From positions 1 to 53,861 of the forward strand of contig CAIKMZ010000157.1 in assembly GCA_903828665.1 (NCBI GenBank): a DNA stretch of 53,861 bases. The letters run 5' to 3'. The position numbers and the translations under genes were made by a program. Source of the stretch: an uncultured beta proteobacterium (GTDB lineage: Bacteria; Pseudomonadota; Gammaproteobacteria; Burkholderiales; Burkholderiaceae_C). Below the pieces are notes generated by a model. It made no database searches and was not told where the DNA came from. It saw only the letters and a list, made by a program, of their open reading frames with translations. Of this stretch, positions 8,446-17,008 are shown piece by piece (position 1 is the stretch's first letter; each line of letters begins with the position of its first letter).

Positions 8446-9345
8446 TCAAAGCAGTTTCGGCAACGCATCGGCCAGGAAGTCGTAGACGGCCCGGATGCGC
8501 GTGCTGGTGCGAATTTCACGGTGCACCGCCAGCCATATCGGCAATGGCGGGATCTTGAGCAGGCCTGGCAGCACCGGCAGCACATCGGGGTCGTTGCGCG
8601 CCATGTAATCGGCGCAAAAGCCGATGCCCAGGCCGGCGCGCACGGCCTGCCATTGCACGATCAGGTCATCCGTTCGCAGCGCAAAGGCAGATGGTGTGAC
8701 CGGATAGCCCATGGCGGCGAAGCCCTGCAGGATGGCGCGGTCGGCGTCATTGCCGATCAGTTCGTGCCGCAACAGATCGGTGGTCTTGTGCAAGGGGCTG
8801 CTGCGTGCCAGATAGTCGCGGTGGGCCCAGGCGCCGACCTTCACCTCGCCTAGCTTGCGCGCGATCAGCGAGCTTTGCGCCGGGCGCACCATGCGCACCG
8901 CGATGTCGGCCTCGCGGCGCAGCAGGTTGCTGATCTGGTTGCTCGCCACCAGCTCGACCTGTATGTCGGGCAAGCGGATGCGCATGGCGGCCAGTATCGG
9001 CGGCATCAATTGCACGGCCACCGGCACGCTGGCGGCGATGCGCACGCTACCGGTCATCTGCTTCTGCGCGCCGGACAGCGTCTGCGCAAGCAGCAGGGCG
9101 CCGGCTTCCATTCGCCGCGCCGCGTCGGCCAGCGCCAGCGCCGCGCTGGCCGGGACCAGGCCGCGCCCGGTTCGCTCGAACAGCACGATGCCGAGTTGCT
9201 GCTCCAGTTCGGCGATGTGGCGCCCGACGGTCGGCTGGCTCATGCGCAGCAGACGCGCCGCGCCGAGCAGGCTGCCCTGATCGAGCACGGCCAGAAACGA
9301 GCGAACCAGGTGCCAGTCAAATCCGCGGCTCGGGTCGGTATTCAT
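8446..9345 (-). CDS. LysR-family transcriptional regulator
   Basis: A 299-residue regulator with an N-terminal winged HTH at about 10-70 (SFLAVLDQGSLLGAARLLRM, then SQPTVGRHIAELEQQLG) and a type 2 periplasmic-binding-like effector domain from about 90 to the end. LysR regulators commonly control the gene transcribed divergently, here the SDR gene 108 bases away and probably the exported nitroreductase after it. The effector is unknown. It converges with the SEC-C gene with a 15-base gap and no clear terminator. Confidence 0.92.
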   Translation of the reverse strand: MNTDPSRGFDWHLVRSFLAVLDQGSLLGAARLLRMSQPTVGRHIAELEQQLGIVLFERTGRGLVPASAALALADAARRMEAGALLLAQTLSGAQKQMTGSVRIAASVPVAVQLMPPILAAMRIRLPDIQVELVASNQISNLLRREADIAVRMVRPAQSSLIARKLGEVKVGAWAHRDYLARSSPLHKTTDLLRHELIGNDADRAILQGFAAMGYPVTPSAFALRTDDLIVQWQAVRAGLGIGFCADYMARNDPDVLPVLPGLLKIPPLPIWLAVHREIRTSTRIRAVYDFLADALPKLL

Positions 9346-9453
9346 TCATGCATTCCTGTTATTACCATTTATGCAATTGTGGACTGGAAGCGTCCTGCCG
9401 ACAATTCGTTCAAGTCGTGTGGCAACGCAGGCAATCATCACAGGGAGGAAGTC
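9346..9453. promoter_or_regulatory. Divergent control region between the LysR gene and the SDR gene
   Basis: This 108-base spacer is AT-richer than its flanks near 9346-9376 and contains related ATGCATT and ATGCAAT motifs about 15 bases apart, a possible LysR half-site pair. A strong Shine-Dalgarno sequence (AGGGAGGAA) precedes the SDR start. No confident -35/-10 pair was identified. Confidence 0.35.
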
Positions 9454-10452
9454 ATGCAATCAACGGTCCTGATTCTGGGCGCGCGCGGGCGCTTCGGGCT
9501 GGCGGCGGCGCGCGCCTTTGCCAAAGCCGGCTGGCGCGTGTTGGCGCAGGTGCGACCCGGCGCTGCGGCGCCGACGGAATCGGGCATCGAGTGGCTGGTC
9601 ATGGACCTGGGCGACAGCGCCGCGCTGGCGCAGGCGGCGCAGGGCAGCGCGGTGGTGGTGCACGCTGTCAATCCGCCGTATCCGAAGTGGGAACAGCAGG
9701 CCTTGCCGGCGCTGGAGCAGGCGATTGCGCTCGCCGTCCGGCTTCGCGCCCGGCTGATGCTGCCGGGCAATGTCTACAACTTCGGCTCGGGCATGCCAGT
9801 CTTGCTGCGCGAGGACACGCCGCAGAATGCCGACACCCGCAAGGGACGGATTCGCGTCGCCATGGAGCAGCGACTGCGCCAGGCGAGCCTGAGCGATGGC
9901 CTGCACAGCGTCGTGCTGCGCGCCGGCGACTTCTTTGGCAGCGGCCGCGGCAGCTGGTTCGACCTGTCCGTGGCAAAGGACTTGCGCAAGGGCAAGCTCA
10001 GTTACCCCGGCGTCGGGGACGTATCCACCGCCTGGGCTTACCTGCCCGATCTGGCCATTGCCTTCGAGCGCGTCGCCAGCCGTTCCTTGACCGAGCCTGC
10101 ACGCTTGCAGCCCTTCGAGGTGTTCCACTTCAAGGGCTACCAGCTCAGCGGCGCTGACTGGCTGGCGACGTTGACGCCGCTGGCGCGCGAGCAGGGCTGG
10201 CTCAAGGGACGGGCCGCCCTGGCGCGCGGCGCCATGCCCTGGTGGCTGATCAAGTCGCTGCGCTGGGCGGTGCCGATGTTTCGCGAACTGGCGGAGATGC
10301 AGTACTTGTGGCAGACGCCCCATGCGCTGGCCAACGACAAGCTCACGGCCTTGATCGGTGCCGAGCCGCATACGCCGTTGCAGCTGGCAGCGAGGGCCGC
10401 GCTGGTCGATCTGGGACTGCTCACGCCCGGACCGGCCCATGCAGCCACGTGA
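9454..10452 (+). CDS. Atypical SDR / NAD(P)-binding epimerase-like protein
   Basis: A 332-residue protein with the Rossmann motif GARGRFG at about 9-15 after a beta strand (TVLILGA), the layout of extended or atypical short-chain dehydrogenases related to NAD-dependent epimerases. A substrate-domain segment DFFGSGRGSWFDLSV follows. The canonical YxxxK catalytic pair is not obvious, which places it among atypical SDRs. The ATG at 9454 is preceded by a strong RBS; upstream in-frame sequence is antisense to the LysR gene and was excluded. It forms a likely operon with the following nitroreductase-like gene. Substrate unknown. Confidence 0.85.
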   Translation: MQSTVLILGARGRFGLAAARAFAKAGWRVLAQVRPGAAAPTESGIEWLVMDLGDSAALAQAAQGSAVVVHAVNPPYPKWEQQALPALEQAIALAVRLRARLMLPGNVYNFGSGMPVLLREDTPQNADTRKGRIRVAMEQRLRQASLSDGLHSVVLRAGDFFGSGRGSWFDLSVAKDLRKGKLSYPGVGDVSTAWAYLPDLAIAFERVASRSLTEPARLQPFEVFHFKGYQLSGADWLATLTPLAREQGWLKGRAALARGAMPWWLIKSLRWAVPMFRELAEMQYLWQTPHALANDKLTALIGAEPHTPLQLAARAALVDLGLLTPGPAHAAT

Positions 10453-10493
10453 CGAATGAGCCCCTTGTTGTTTGCTTTCCTGGCAGGAGATGG

Positions 10494-11675
10494 ATGATGA
10501 AGCGCCGAAACTTTGTTCGCATTGCCGGTGGTGGCGTCGTGATGGCCGCCGCCGTGAGTGCCATGGGCCTGACCAGCTGCAGTTCCGCCATGCCACCCGA
10601 GGCCATCGAAGCCTGGCGCGGACCTGCAGCCGACGCCGCCCCCGGGTCCGATCTGCGGCGCTGGCTGCTGAGCTATGCGATTCTGGCGCCGCACTCGCAC
10701 AACCTGCAGTCCTGGATTGCGGACCTGGGCACGCCCGATGAGATCGGTCTGTATTGCGATCTGAAGCGACTGCTGCCGCAGACCGATCCGTTCTCGCGCC
10801 AGATCATGATGAGCCATGGCACCTTCCTGGAACTGCTCGATCTGGCGGCGCGCGAGCGCGGCCTGCGCGCCGACATCGCCCTGTTTCCCGAGGGCGCGTT
10901 CGGAGCGGACAAGATCGATGCGCGGCCGGTGGCGCGCATCCGGCTCCGGCCCGATGCGAGCGTGCAGAAGGACCCGTTGTTTGCGCAGATCCTGCACCGT
11001 CACACCAACCGCAACGCCTACGACCTGCAGCGCGTGGTGCCGGCCGCAGCTTGGCAGGCGATGGCGGCCGCCGTGCAGCCGCATGCGCTGCGCTTTGGTC
11101 AGGTCGGCGCCGAGCAGGGTGCCGCACTGGCCATGCATCGCCGGATCGCGCTGGAGGCCTGGCGCATCGAGCTGACCACGTCGCGCACCATCATGGAATC
11201 GTTCGACGTGATGCGCGTCGGCGCGGCCGAGGTTCTGGCGCATCGGGACGGCCTGAGCGTGATGGACCCGATGGCCGTCATGGCGGCACGCCTGGGCCTG
11301 CTCGATCGCAGCAAGGCGCCGGCGCCCGATGCCTTCGCGACGACCAGCCAGATCACGGACTTTGCGCAAAAGCTTGAATCAACACTGGGCTTCCTGTGGC
11401 TGGTGACCGACGGCAACGATCGCGCGACGCAGGTCAATGCCGGACGCGCCTATGTTCGCGTCCAACTCGCAGCCAGCATGCACGACGTGTCGATGCAACC
11501 GCTGTCGCAGGCCTTGCAGGAGTACCCGGAACAGGACAAGACTTATGCCGGGATCCATGCCCTGGCCGGTGCCGCGCGACCGGCTCAGACCGTGCAGATG
11601 TGGGCGCGCGTCGGTTATGCGCCGCCGGGCGAAACGTCACCGCGCCGGCGTCTGCAGGATTTCATCAGCGCCTGA
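10494..11675 (+). CDS. Tat-exported nitroreductase-like (Acg-family) protein, possible lipoprotein
   Basis: A 393-residue protein of the Acg-like branch of nitroreductase-fold FMN proteins. It begins with a twin-arginine signal (MMKRRNFVRIAGGG) followed by a hydrophobic stretch and LTSC at residues 26-29, a lipobox-like site. Conserved-looking segments are APHSHNLQSW, HRHTNRNAY and SMHDVSMQPLSQALQEY near the C terminus. A Tat route fits a cofactor loaded before export. RBS AGGAGA lies just upstream of the paired ATGs (10494/10497). The 3' end overlaps the convergent pncC gene by 11 bases. Catalytic role unknown; some Acg proteins are thought to bind FMN without classic nitroreductase activity. 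Confidence 0.8.
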   Translation: MMKRRNFVRIAGGGVVMAAAVSAMGLTSCSSAMPPEAIEAWRGPAADAAPGSDLRRWLLSYAILAPHSHNLQSWIADLGTPDEIGLYCDLKRLLPQTDPFSRQIMMSHGTFLELLDLAARERGLRADIALFPEGAFGADKIDARPVARIRLRPDASVQKDPLFAQILHRHTNRNAYDLQRVVPAAAWQAMAAAVQPHALRFGQVGAEQGAALAMHRRIALEAWRIELTTSRTIMESFDVMRVGAAEVLAHRDGLSVMDPMAVMAARLGLLDRSKAPAPDAFATTSQITDFAQKLESTLGFLWLVTDGNDRATQVNAGRAYVRVQLAASMHDVSMQPLSQALQEYPEQDKTYAGIHALAGAARPAQTVQMWARVGYAPPGETSPRRRLQDFISA

Positions 11676-12198
11676 CATCCGCAGGCGTTCGCGCCGGTCC
11701 GCCGAGCAGTTCCACCAGCCGAGCGAAAGCGTGCGCAACGGTGGCGGCGCGCACGGCTGCGCGGTCGCCCGCAAAGCGGCATTTCTCGGTAACCACGTGC
11801 CCCGGTACGGCAAAGCCGAACCAGACGGTGCCCACCGGTTTGGCCGGGCTGCCTCCGGTCGGGCCCGCGACACCGGTGACGGCCACCGCCACCTGCGCCT
11901 TGGCGTGGGCCAGCGCGCCTTGCACCATGGCTCGCGCCACGCCTTCGCAGACGGCGCCGGCGCGGCGCAGGATGCGTTCTTCAACGCCAAGCAGCTCGAT
12001 CTTGGCCTCATTCGAGTAGGTGACAAAGCCGCGCTCGAACCAGGCGCTCGATCCGGCCAGATCGGTGCAGGCCGCGGCAATCATGCCGCCGGTGCAACTC
12101 TCGGCCGTGACCAGTTTGAGTTGTTGTTGCAGCAGCAGTTCGGCCAGCCGGCGTGACAGATCGTGCGTCGAAGGTTGCGGGGATGGTGCTTGTGTCAT
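11665..12198 (-). CDS. pncC: Nicotinamide-nucleotide amidohydrolase (CinA C-terminal domain)
   Basis: Deamidates NMN to nicotinate mononucleotide, recycling pyridine nucleotides. The 177-residue protein is the stand-alone CinA-C domain: TAESCTGGMIAAACTDLAGS carries the catalytic serine region, followed by YSNEAKIELLGV and VAVTGVAGPTGGSPAKPVGT. I chose the ATG at 12198, four bases overlapping the pgpA stop, because the longer upstream frame is pgpA read out of frame. It is last in the apaG-gcr-thiL-pgpA-pncC run. Confidence 0.93.
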   Translation of the reverse strand: MTQAPSPQPSTHDLSRRLAELLLQQQLKLVTAESCTGGMIAAACTDLAGSSAWFERGFVTYSNEAKIELLGVEERILRRAGAVCEGVARAMVQGALAHAKAQVAVAVTGVAGPTGGSPAKPVGTVWFGFAVPGHVVTEKCRFAGDRAAVRAATVAHAFARLVELLGGPARTPADVRR

Positions 12199-12746
12199 TG
12201 AAAAAACCTCCAGCCGGCAATCACGAACACAGTGCAGGCTGCCGCCACCAGATCGTCGAGCATGATGCCAAAGCCGGCCTTGCGCCAAGCGGCGCGGTCG
12301 CGCAGCGGATCGACATCGTGGAACAAGCGGTCGGCCCAGCCGACCGGCCCCGGCTTGACGGCATCGAAGAAACGGAACAGGGCAAAGGCCAGCAGTTGGC
12401 CCCAGAAACCGGTCGGCGTCACCAGCCACAGCACCAGCCAGAAGGCAGCGATCTCGTCCCAGACGACGCTGCCGGGGTCGAGCACGCGCATGTTTCTTGC
12501 CGTGATGCTGCAGACCCACCAGCCCAACGGCAGCGAGGCGGCAATCAGCGCGGCCCAGCGCAGGTCGGTCATCCAGGGCTGCAGCACCCAGAACGCGAGC
12601 CAGGCCCACAGCGTGCCGGCGGTGCCGGGTGCCACCGGGCTCAGCCCCGAGCCGAAGCCCATGGCCATGAAGTGTGCCGGCTGAGCGAGCATGAAACCGG
12701 CCGTGGGCCGCAGCGGGCCGGCAGGCAAAGGGGCGTGTTCGTTCAT
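12195..12746 (-). CDS. pgpA: Phosphatidylglycerophosphatase A
   Basis: Integral membrane enzyme that removes the phosphate from phosphatidylglycerophosphate to form phosphatidylglycerol. The 183-residue sequence has several hydrophobic segments and the PgpA landmarks GFGSGLSPVAPGTAGTL at about 31-47, DPGSVVWDEIAAFW, and FRFFDAVKPGPVGWAD with WRKAGFGIMLDDLVAA near the end. It lies 3 bases after thiL and overlaps pncC by 4, so these genes are almost certainly one transcript. The thiL-pgpA-pncC order is common in betaproteobacteria. Confidence 0.95.
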   Translation of the reverse strand: MNEHAPLPAGPLRPTAGFMLAQPAHFMAMGFGSGLSPVAPGTAGTLWAWLAFWVLQPWMTDLRWAALIAASLPLGWWVCSITARNMRVLDPGSVVWDEIAAFWLVLWLVTPTGFWGQLLAFALFRFFDAVKPGPVGWADRLFHDVDPLRDRAAWRKAGFGIMLDDLVAAACTVFVIAGWRFFQ

Positions 12747-12749
12747 GGG

Positions 12750-13733
12750 TCAGGCGAAGTGATCGAACGAGACATAGGTGTTGGGCAGGGACTGACCCGC
12801 GGCATCGACCAGACGCAGGCCGCGCTCAGCGTCGATCCGGCCCATGCGGGTGACCGCGGTCTGGCTGCTGTGCGCGGCGGCCGCGACCGCGTCGCGCTGT
12901 GATGGCGGGGCGCAGAACAGCAGTTCGTAATCGTCGCCGCCGGCCAGTGCCCAGTCGCGCCACTGGCCTTGTTCCCTGTCGCTGCATTGTGCGCGGGCGG
13001 CGACCCGGCTCGCCGCGATGTCGGCGTCGACCGTGGCACCGACGCCCGAGCGCTTGAGAACATGGCCCAGGTCGCCGAGCAGGCCGTCGCTGATGTCGAT
13101 CGCTGCCGTGGCGATGCCGCGCAAGGCCATGCCCAGCGCGACGCGCGGTGTCGGTTGCTCCATGCGGCTGCGCGCCGCTTCAAACACCGCCGCCGGCAAT
13201 GCCAGCTTGCCGCGGAAGACCTCGAGCGCCATGCGCGCATCTCCTACCGTGCCGCTGATGTAGAGGTCGTCGCCGGCCTGCGCACCGCTGCGCAGCAGCG
13301 CCTGCGAGCGGCCGTTCACGAGAGGCACCTCGCCGAATACCGTGATGCAGATGTTGAGCGGGCCCTGCGTCGTGTCGCCGCCGATCAGTTCGCAGTCATG
13401 GGCGTCCGCGAGCGCGAACAGGCCCTGGGCAAACGGCGCGGCCCAGGCTGCATCGGCGCGCGGCAGCGCCAGCGCCAGCGTGAACGCCAGCGGCCTGGCG
13501 CCGCAGGCGGCGAGATCGCTCAGATTCACGGCGAGCGCCTTGTGCCCGAGCTTGAACGGGTCGACCGTGGAGAGAAAGTGCCGGCCCTCGACCAGCATGT
13601 CGCTCGAGATGGCGAACTGCGTGCCGGGTGCGGGCTGCAGCAGGGCGCAGTCGTCGCCGACGCCGAGCGCCGCCTGGCGCGTCGGGCGCTTGAAGAAACG
13701 TTCGATCAGGTCGAATTCACCCACGGCATTCAA
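12750..13733 (-). CDS. thiL: Thiamine-monophosphate kinase
   Basis: Phosphorylates thiamine monophosphate to thiamine pyrophosphate, the last step of TPP synthesis. The 327-residue protein shows the ThiL/PurM fold features: GVGDDCALLQPAPG at about 21-34, the SSDMLVEGRHF metal-binding segment at about 43, GDTTQGPLNI, AIDISDGLLGDLGH at about 210, and GDDYELLFCAP near 262. Its start overlaps the upstream gcr frame by 4 bases. TPP is the cofactor of the acetoin dehydrogenase E1 encoded later in this window, although thiL is a general biosynthetic gene. Confidence 0.95.
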   Translation of the reverse strand: MNAVGEFDLIERFFKRPTRQAALGVGDDCALLQPAPGTQFAISSDMLVEGRHFLSTVDPFKLGHKALAVNLSDLAACGARPLAFTLALALPRADAAWAAPFAQGLFALADAHDCELIGGDTTQGPLNICITVFGEVPLVNGRSQALLRSGAQAGDDLYISGTVGDARMALEVFRGKLALPAAVFEAARSRMEQPTPRVALGMALRGIATAAIDISDGLLGDLGHVLKRSGVGATVDADIAASRVAARAQCSDREQGQWRDWALAGGDDYELLFCAPPSQRDAVAAAAHSSQTAVTRMGRIDAERGLRLVDAAGQSLPNTYVSFDHFA

Positions 13734-15733
13734 TCCTTGATGGCGGGCAGCGTCGCCGCATCCCGTGTTGGCCAGAGAAAACTCAGGGGCGCATGACGCC
13801 AGCGCTGCGTGATCGCCTGCGTGACGTGCACGCGGTCGATGCCGGTGACGTTGTGGCCAGGCGAAAGGCCAGATAGAAGCTCACGAGCAGGTTGAGGGCG
13901 CCCATCAGCGGCAGCGAGGCCACAGCCCACCACAGCGCCGGTTCGTAGACAACGTTCCAGCCCACGGCGGCGCAGGCCGCGCCCAGTTGCCCGGCCGACA
14001 GCGTGACGTGGCGCACTTCCAGCATCAGGCCGAAGAAGCCGGCAAACGCCGGCACCAGGCCGAGCATGAAACCCAGCGAAATATTGGCGGCGAAGCCCGA
14101 GATGTTCAAGCGCGTGAAGGCGGCCCAGCGCTGCGCGCGCGCTGCCTAGCAGGACCGTGATGCGCGGGTTGTAGCGCATCGCGGAATCGAGCCGGTGCAG
14201 CACAAACCAGTTCTCGACCCAGCCCGCGATGATGCTCGATGCAAACAGCAGGACGCCGGTGAAGGCGGCAAACAGGGCGGTTGGCCCGAGCAGCGTGAGC
14301 GAATGGAAAACATGCTCGGCCTCCTTCAGGTCGATCATCGGCCGACCGGTGAGTTGCTGCAACGCAGCCGAGATCAGCAGCACGGCCGGAAACACCAGCA
14401 GCACATTGCCCAGCACGGCCGCCACCTGCGAGCGGACCAGGTGCGTGACCTCGTCGGCAAATGCGGTGAAGGCGTTCGGGTCGCCCAGGTCCTTGAGCTT
14501 GGCCGCCATCGCGGGCGCGGTCATGGCCGGCTGTTTGGTGGCCAGCGTGAAGTGCAGCAACTGGATCACGACAAAGCTCGCCGCATAGGCGGCGCCGGCC
14601 CAGAAGCCGCTCCAGAATGCTGACAGCCCGAGCGCCAGCACGGCAAACTTCATCCAGGTGGTCAGGGCGGTCAGGGCGCCGCCGCCGGCGGCCTTGCGCA
14701 GCATGTCGCGGTATTCGGCCTTGTTGCGCGTGATGTAGTGCTCGCCGGCCTCGGAACTGCGCTCGGCCACCTTGGCCGCGAGCAGCGAGGTGTTCGCCGC
14801 GATCAGCGCGCCCAGGCTGCGCCGCTCCTGGCCGACCGAGACTAGATGCGCCAGCAGCCGCGCTGTGCTGGCGGCGGGGCTGCTCGAGAGCAGGCAGTCG
14901 AGCAGGGCGCGGATGCGCAGCACGCGTTCGCGCATCTGACGCAGTTGGAACACTAAGTTGACCGAAATGCCGTGGGCGTCCAGATGCGTGTAGACCGAAG
15001 CGGCCGCTTGGCGACAGCCTTCCAGGCGTTCGCGGAAATTCAGCAGCGCCGCTTGCCGCGCATTGCTGTCGTGTTCCGGTGATGCGAGGTAGGCATCGCG
15101 CAGACGGTCAAAGTCGTGTGCCAGGGCATGAAACGGACCGGCCTCGCGCGCCGGCGCGCTCATGCGCAGGCGTAACTCGGGCGAGAAGCCGGCCGATCGG
15201 ACCTGGCTGGTGCAAAAGGTGATGGCCTCCAGCACCGTGTTCTGCCACGGGAAGATCGCCGCGCCGTGCTCGACGGCCGCCGGCGCTGGCAGCAGCAGGC
15301 CGGCGATGCGCTGCAGCGTGGCTTCGTCGAGCGCGGCGAGCAACTGGGCGTCGAACGCGTCGCACAAGACCAGCGAGAACAGCGCCGAAGCGTCCGCGGT
15401 CTCGGGAGTGCCGGGCAGCAGCTTCTGGCGCAAGCGCTCAAAGAACTCGCTCAGAAAAGCGCTGCGGGAAGAGAATCCGAAATCCGCCAGCAGCGTCGTG
15501 GCATCGAGCGTGTCGATCAGCGCTTGCCACCATGCGTGCAGGCGCTGCTGCGTTTGTGCCCGGACCTGCACCGCGTCGAGCAGCAGGTTGACGCGGGCCA
15601 GTGACGCGGCGACTGAACGGCAGTCGCCGCGCAGCCACTGGAACAGGGCAATCAGCCACAGGTGGCGCTGCACCAGCTCGGCCTGCGGGTCCAGGGTGTC
15701 GAGCAGTTCGGGCAGGTCGTGCGGGGGTCTCAT
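13730..15733 (-). pseudogene. Gcr-type 'site-specific recombinase' family membrane protein with two compensating frameshifts
   Basis: The frame reads as the family usually annotated site-specific recombinase (SpecificRecomb, about 650-680 residues; 667 here from the ATG at 15733). Two shifts break it. Near 14137 the frame leaves the conserved path inside a GC-dinucleotide run; losing one GC pair explains it. About 280 bases on, near 13855, the original frame is restored at HNVTGIDRVHVTQAI. The conserved segment between, with ISLGFMLGLVPAFAGFFG and NLLVSFYLAFRLA, lies in another frame (13783-14109). The main frame has no stop there, so a product with about 94 scrambled residues could still form. 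Several hydrophobic helices are visible and no Tyr or Ser recombinase motif, so the family name is doubtful. Assembly error is possible. Confidence 0.65.
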
Positions 15734-15744
15734 CCAGCCGGACT

Positions 15745-16137
15745 TCAATGCAGTGTGCGCCTGCCGCCGCTCGGGCTCAGCGCGTCGAGCACGAACATCG
15801 GGATGTCGGTATCGAACTTCTCGCCATCTTCGGCCACGCAAAAGAAGCTGCCGTGCATGGTGCCAGTGGCAGTGCGCAGGCGCGTGCCACTGGTGTACTC
15901 GAACGACTCGCCCGGATTGAGCAGCGGCTGCTGCCCGATCACGCCCAGCCCTCGCACACGTTCGGTGTGACCGCGCGCATCGTTGATGTTCCAGTTGCGC
16001 GAGATCAGTTGCGCGCTCACCTCGCCGACATTGGTGATCGTGACGGTGTAGGAAAACACAAACAGTTCCTGCTCCGGGACCGATTCATCGGCCAGGTAGC
16101 GGGGCGTCACATTGACATGAAACTGGTACTTGGACAT
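15745..16137 (-). CDS. apaG: ApaG-family protein
   Basis: A 130-residue single-domain protein with the immunoglobulin-like beta fold of ApaG/DUF525: YVFSY-like core FVFSYTVTITNVGEVSAQLI at about 27-46, SRNWNINDARGHTERVRG, GVIGQQPLLNPGESFEYTS and TGTMHGSFFCV. ApaG is historically tied to Co/Mg efflux phenotypes in enterobacteria, but its biochemical role is not settled. It heads the reverse-strand run into gcr (11-base gap), thiL, pgpA and pncC, and is divergent from rpe. Confidence 0.95.
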   Translation of the reverse strand: MSKYQFHVNVTPRYLADESVPEQELFVFSYTVTITNVGEVSAQLISRNWNINDARGHTERVRGLGVIGQQPLLNPGESFEYTSGTRLRTATGTMHGSFFCVAEDGEKFDTDIPMFVLDALSPSGGRRTLH

Positions 16138-16225
16138 GGCGCAATGCTATCCTGAAACTTTGCGGGACAGACCCGCAACCGCACGCAGTGCGCCAGCAGC
16201 GGCTTGTGCTGTCTAGAATCCTGCC

Positions 16226-16906
16226 ATGACCTACCGCATCGCTCCTTCTATTCTCTCGGCCGACTTCGCCCGCCTGGGTGACGAATTCAAGAACATCATT
16301 GCCGCCGGTTGCGACTGGATCCACTTCGACGTCATGGACAACCATTACGTGCCCAACCTCAGCTTCGGGCCGATGATCTGCAGTGCTTTGCGACCGCATG
16401 CCAAGACCGCTGCCGGCGTCGCCGTGCCGATCGATGTGCACCTGATGGTGCAGCCGGTCGATGCGCTGGCGGCTGCCTTCGCCGAGGCCGGCGCTGACTT
16501 CATCAGTTTTCACCCGGATGCCTCGGGCCACGTGCACCGCAGCATCCAGGCAATCAAGGCGCAGGGCTGCAAGGCCGGCCTGGTGTTTAACCCGGCGCAG
16601 CCGCTTGATGTGCTGGACTGGGTGATCGAGGACATCGACCTGATCCTGATCATGAGCGTCAACCCGGGCTTTGGCGGGCAGAGCTTCATTGAATCGAGCC
16701 TGCGCAAGATCGAGGACGTGCGCCGGCGCATCTCGGCCAGCGGCAAGGACATCCGCCTCGAAGTCGACGGCGGCATCAAGACCGACAACATCCGCCGCGT
16801 CGCCGATGCCGGCGCCGACACCTTTGTCGCGGGGAGTGCCATCTTTGGTAAACCGGATTACAAGGCAGTGATCGATGCCATGCGGGCTGCACTCGCGGCA
16901 TCCTGA
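16226..16906 (+). CDS. rpe: Ribulose-phosphate 3-epimerase
   Basis: Interconverts ribulose-5-phosphate and xylulose-5-phosphate in the pentose phosphate or Calvin pathway. The 226-residue TIM barrel has all family motifs: [15 protein letters not shown] at about 6-20, [17 protein letters not shown] at about 34-50, [24 protein letters not shown] at about 142-156, and VDGGIKTDN with VAGSAIFG at the phosphate-binding end. The metal-binding His, Asp, His and Asp residues are all present. A TAGAAT hexamer about 12 bases before the ATG could be a -10 element. Confidence 0.97.
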   Translation: MTYRIAPSILSADFARLGDEFKNIIAAGCDWIHFDVMDNHYVPNLSFGPMICSALRPHAKTAAGVAVPIDVHLMVQPVDALAAAFAEAGADFISFHPDASGHVHRSIQAIKAQGCKAGLVFNPAQPLDVLDWVIEDIDLILIMSVNPGFGGQSFIESSLRKIEDVRRRISASGKDIRLEVDGGIKTDNIRRVADAGADTFVAGSAIFGKPDYKAVIDAMRAALAAS

Positions 16907-16918
16907 GGCTTTCCTATT

Positions 16919-17001
16919 TCATCATCGCGAGCGCAGCGTGGCGATCCATGGCTTCGAGCTGCATGGATCGCGGCGGCACTATGTTCCTCGCAATGACGAC
17001 G
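16919..17001. repeat. Degenerate GTCATTGCGAG-type palindromic repeat, copy 1
   Basis: The rpe-hyi spacer holds an inverted repeat: the left arm begins TCATCGCGAGCGCAGCG and reaches GCGATCCATG; the right arm starts CATGGATCGC and ends CCTCGCAATGACGAC. The outer ends match those of copy 2 (27479-27557), with the typical GTCATTGCGAG start and a CATGGAT-containing core. This is a widespread class of non-coding bacterial repeat that folds into a long hairpin and when translated gives peptides such as CEEHSAAAIH. Confidence 0.7.
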
Positions 17002-17008
17002 CACAGGT

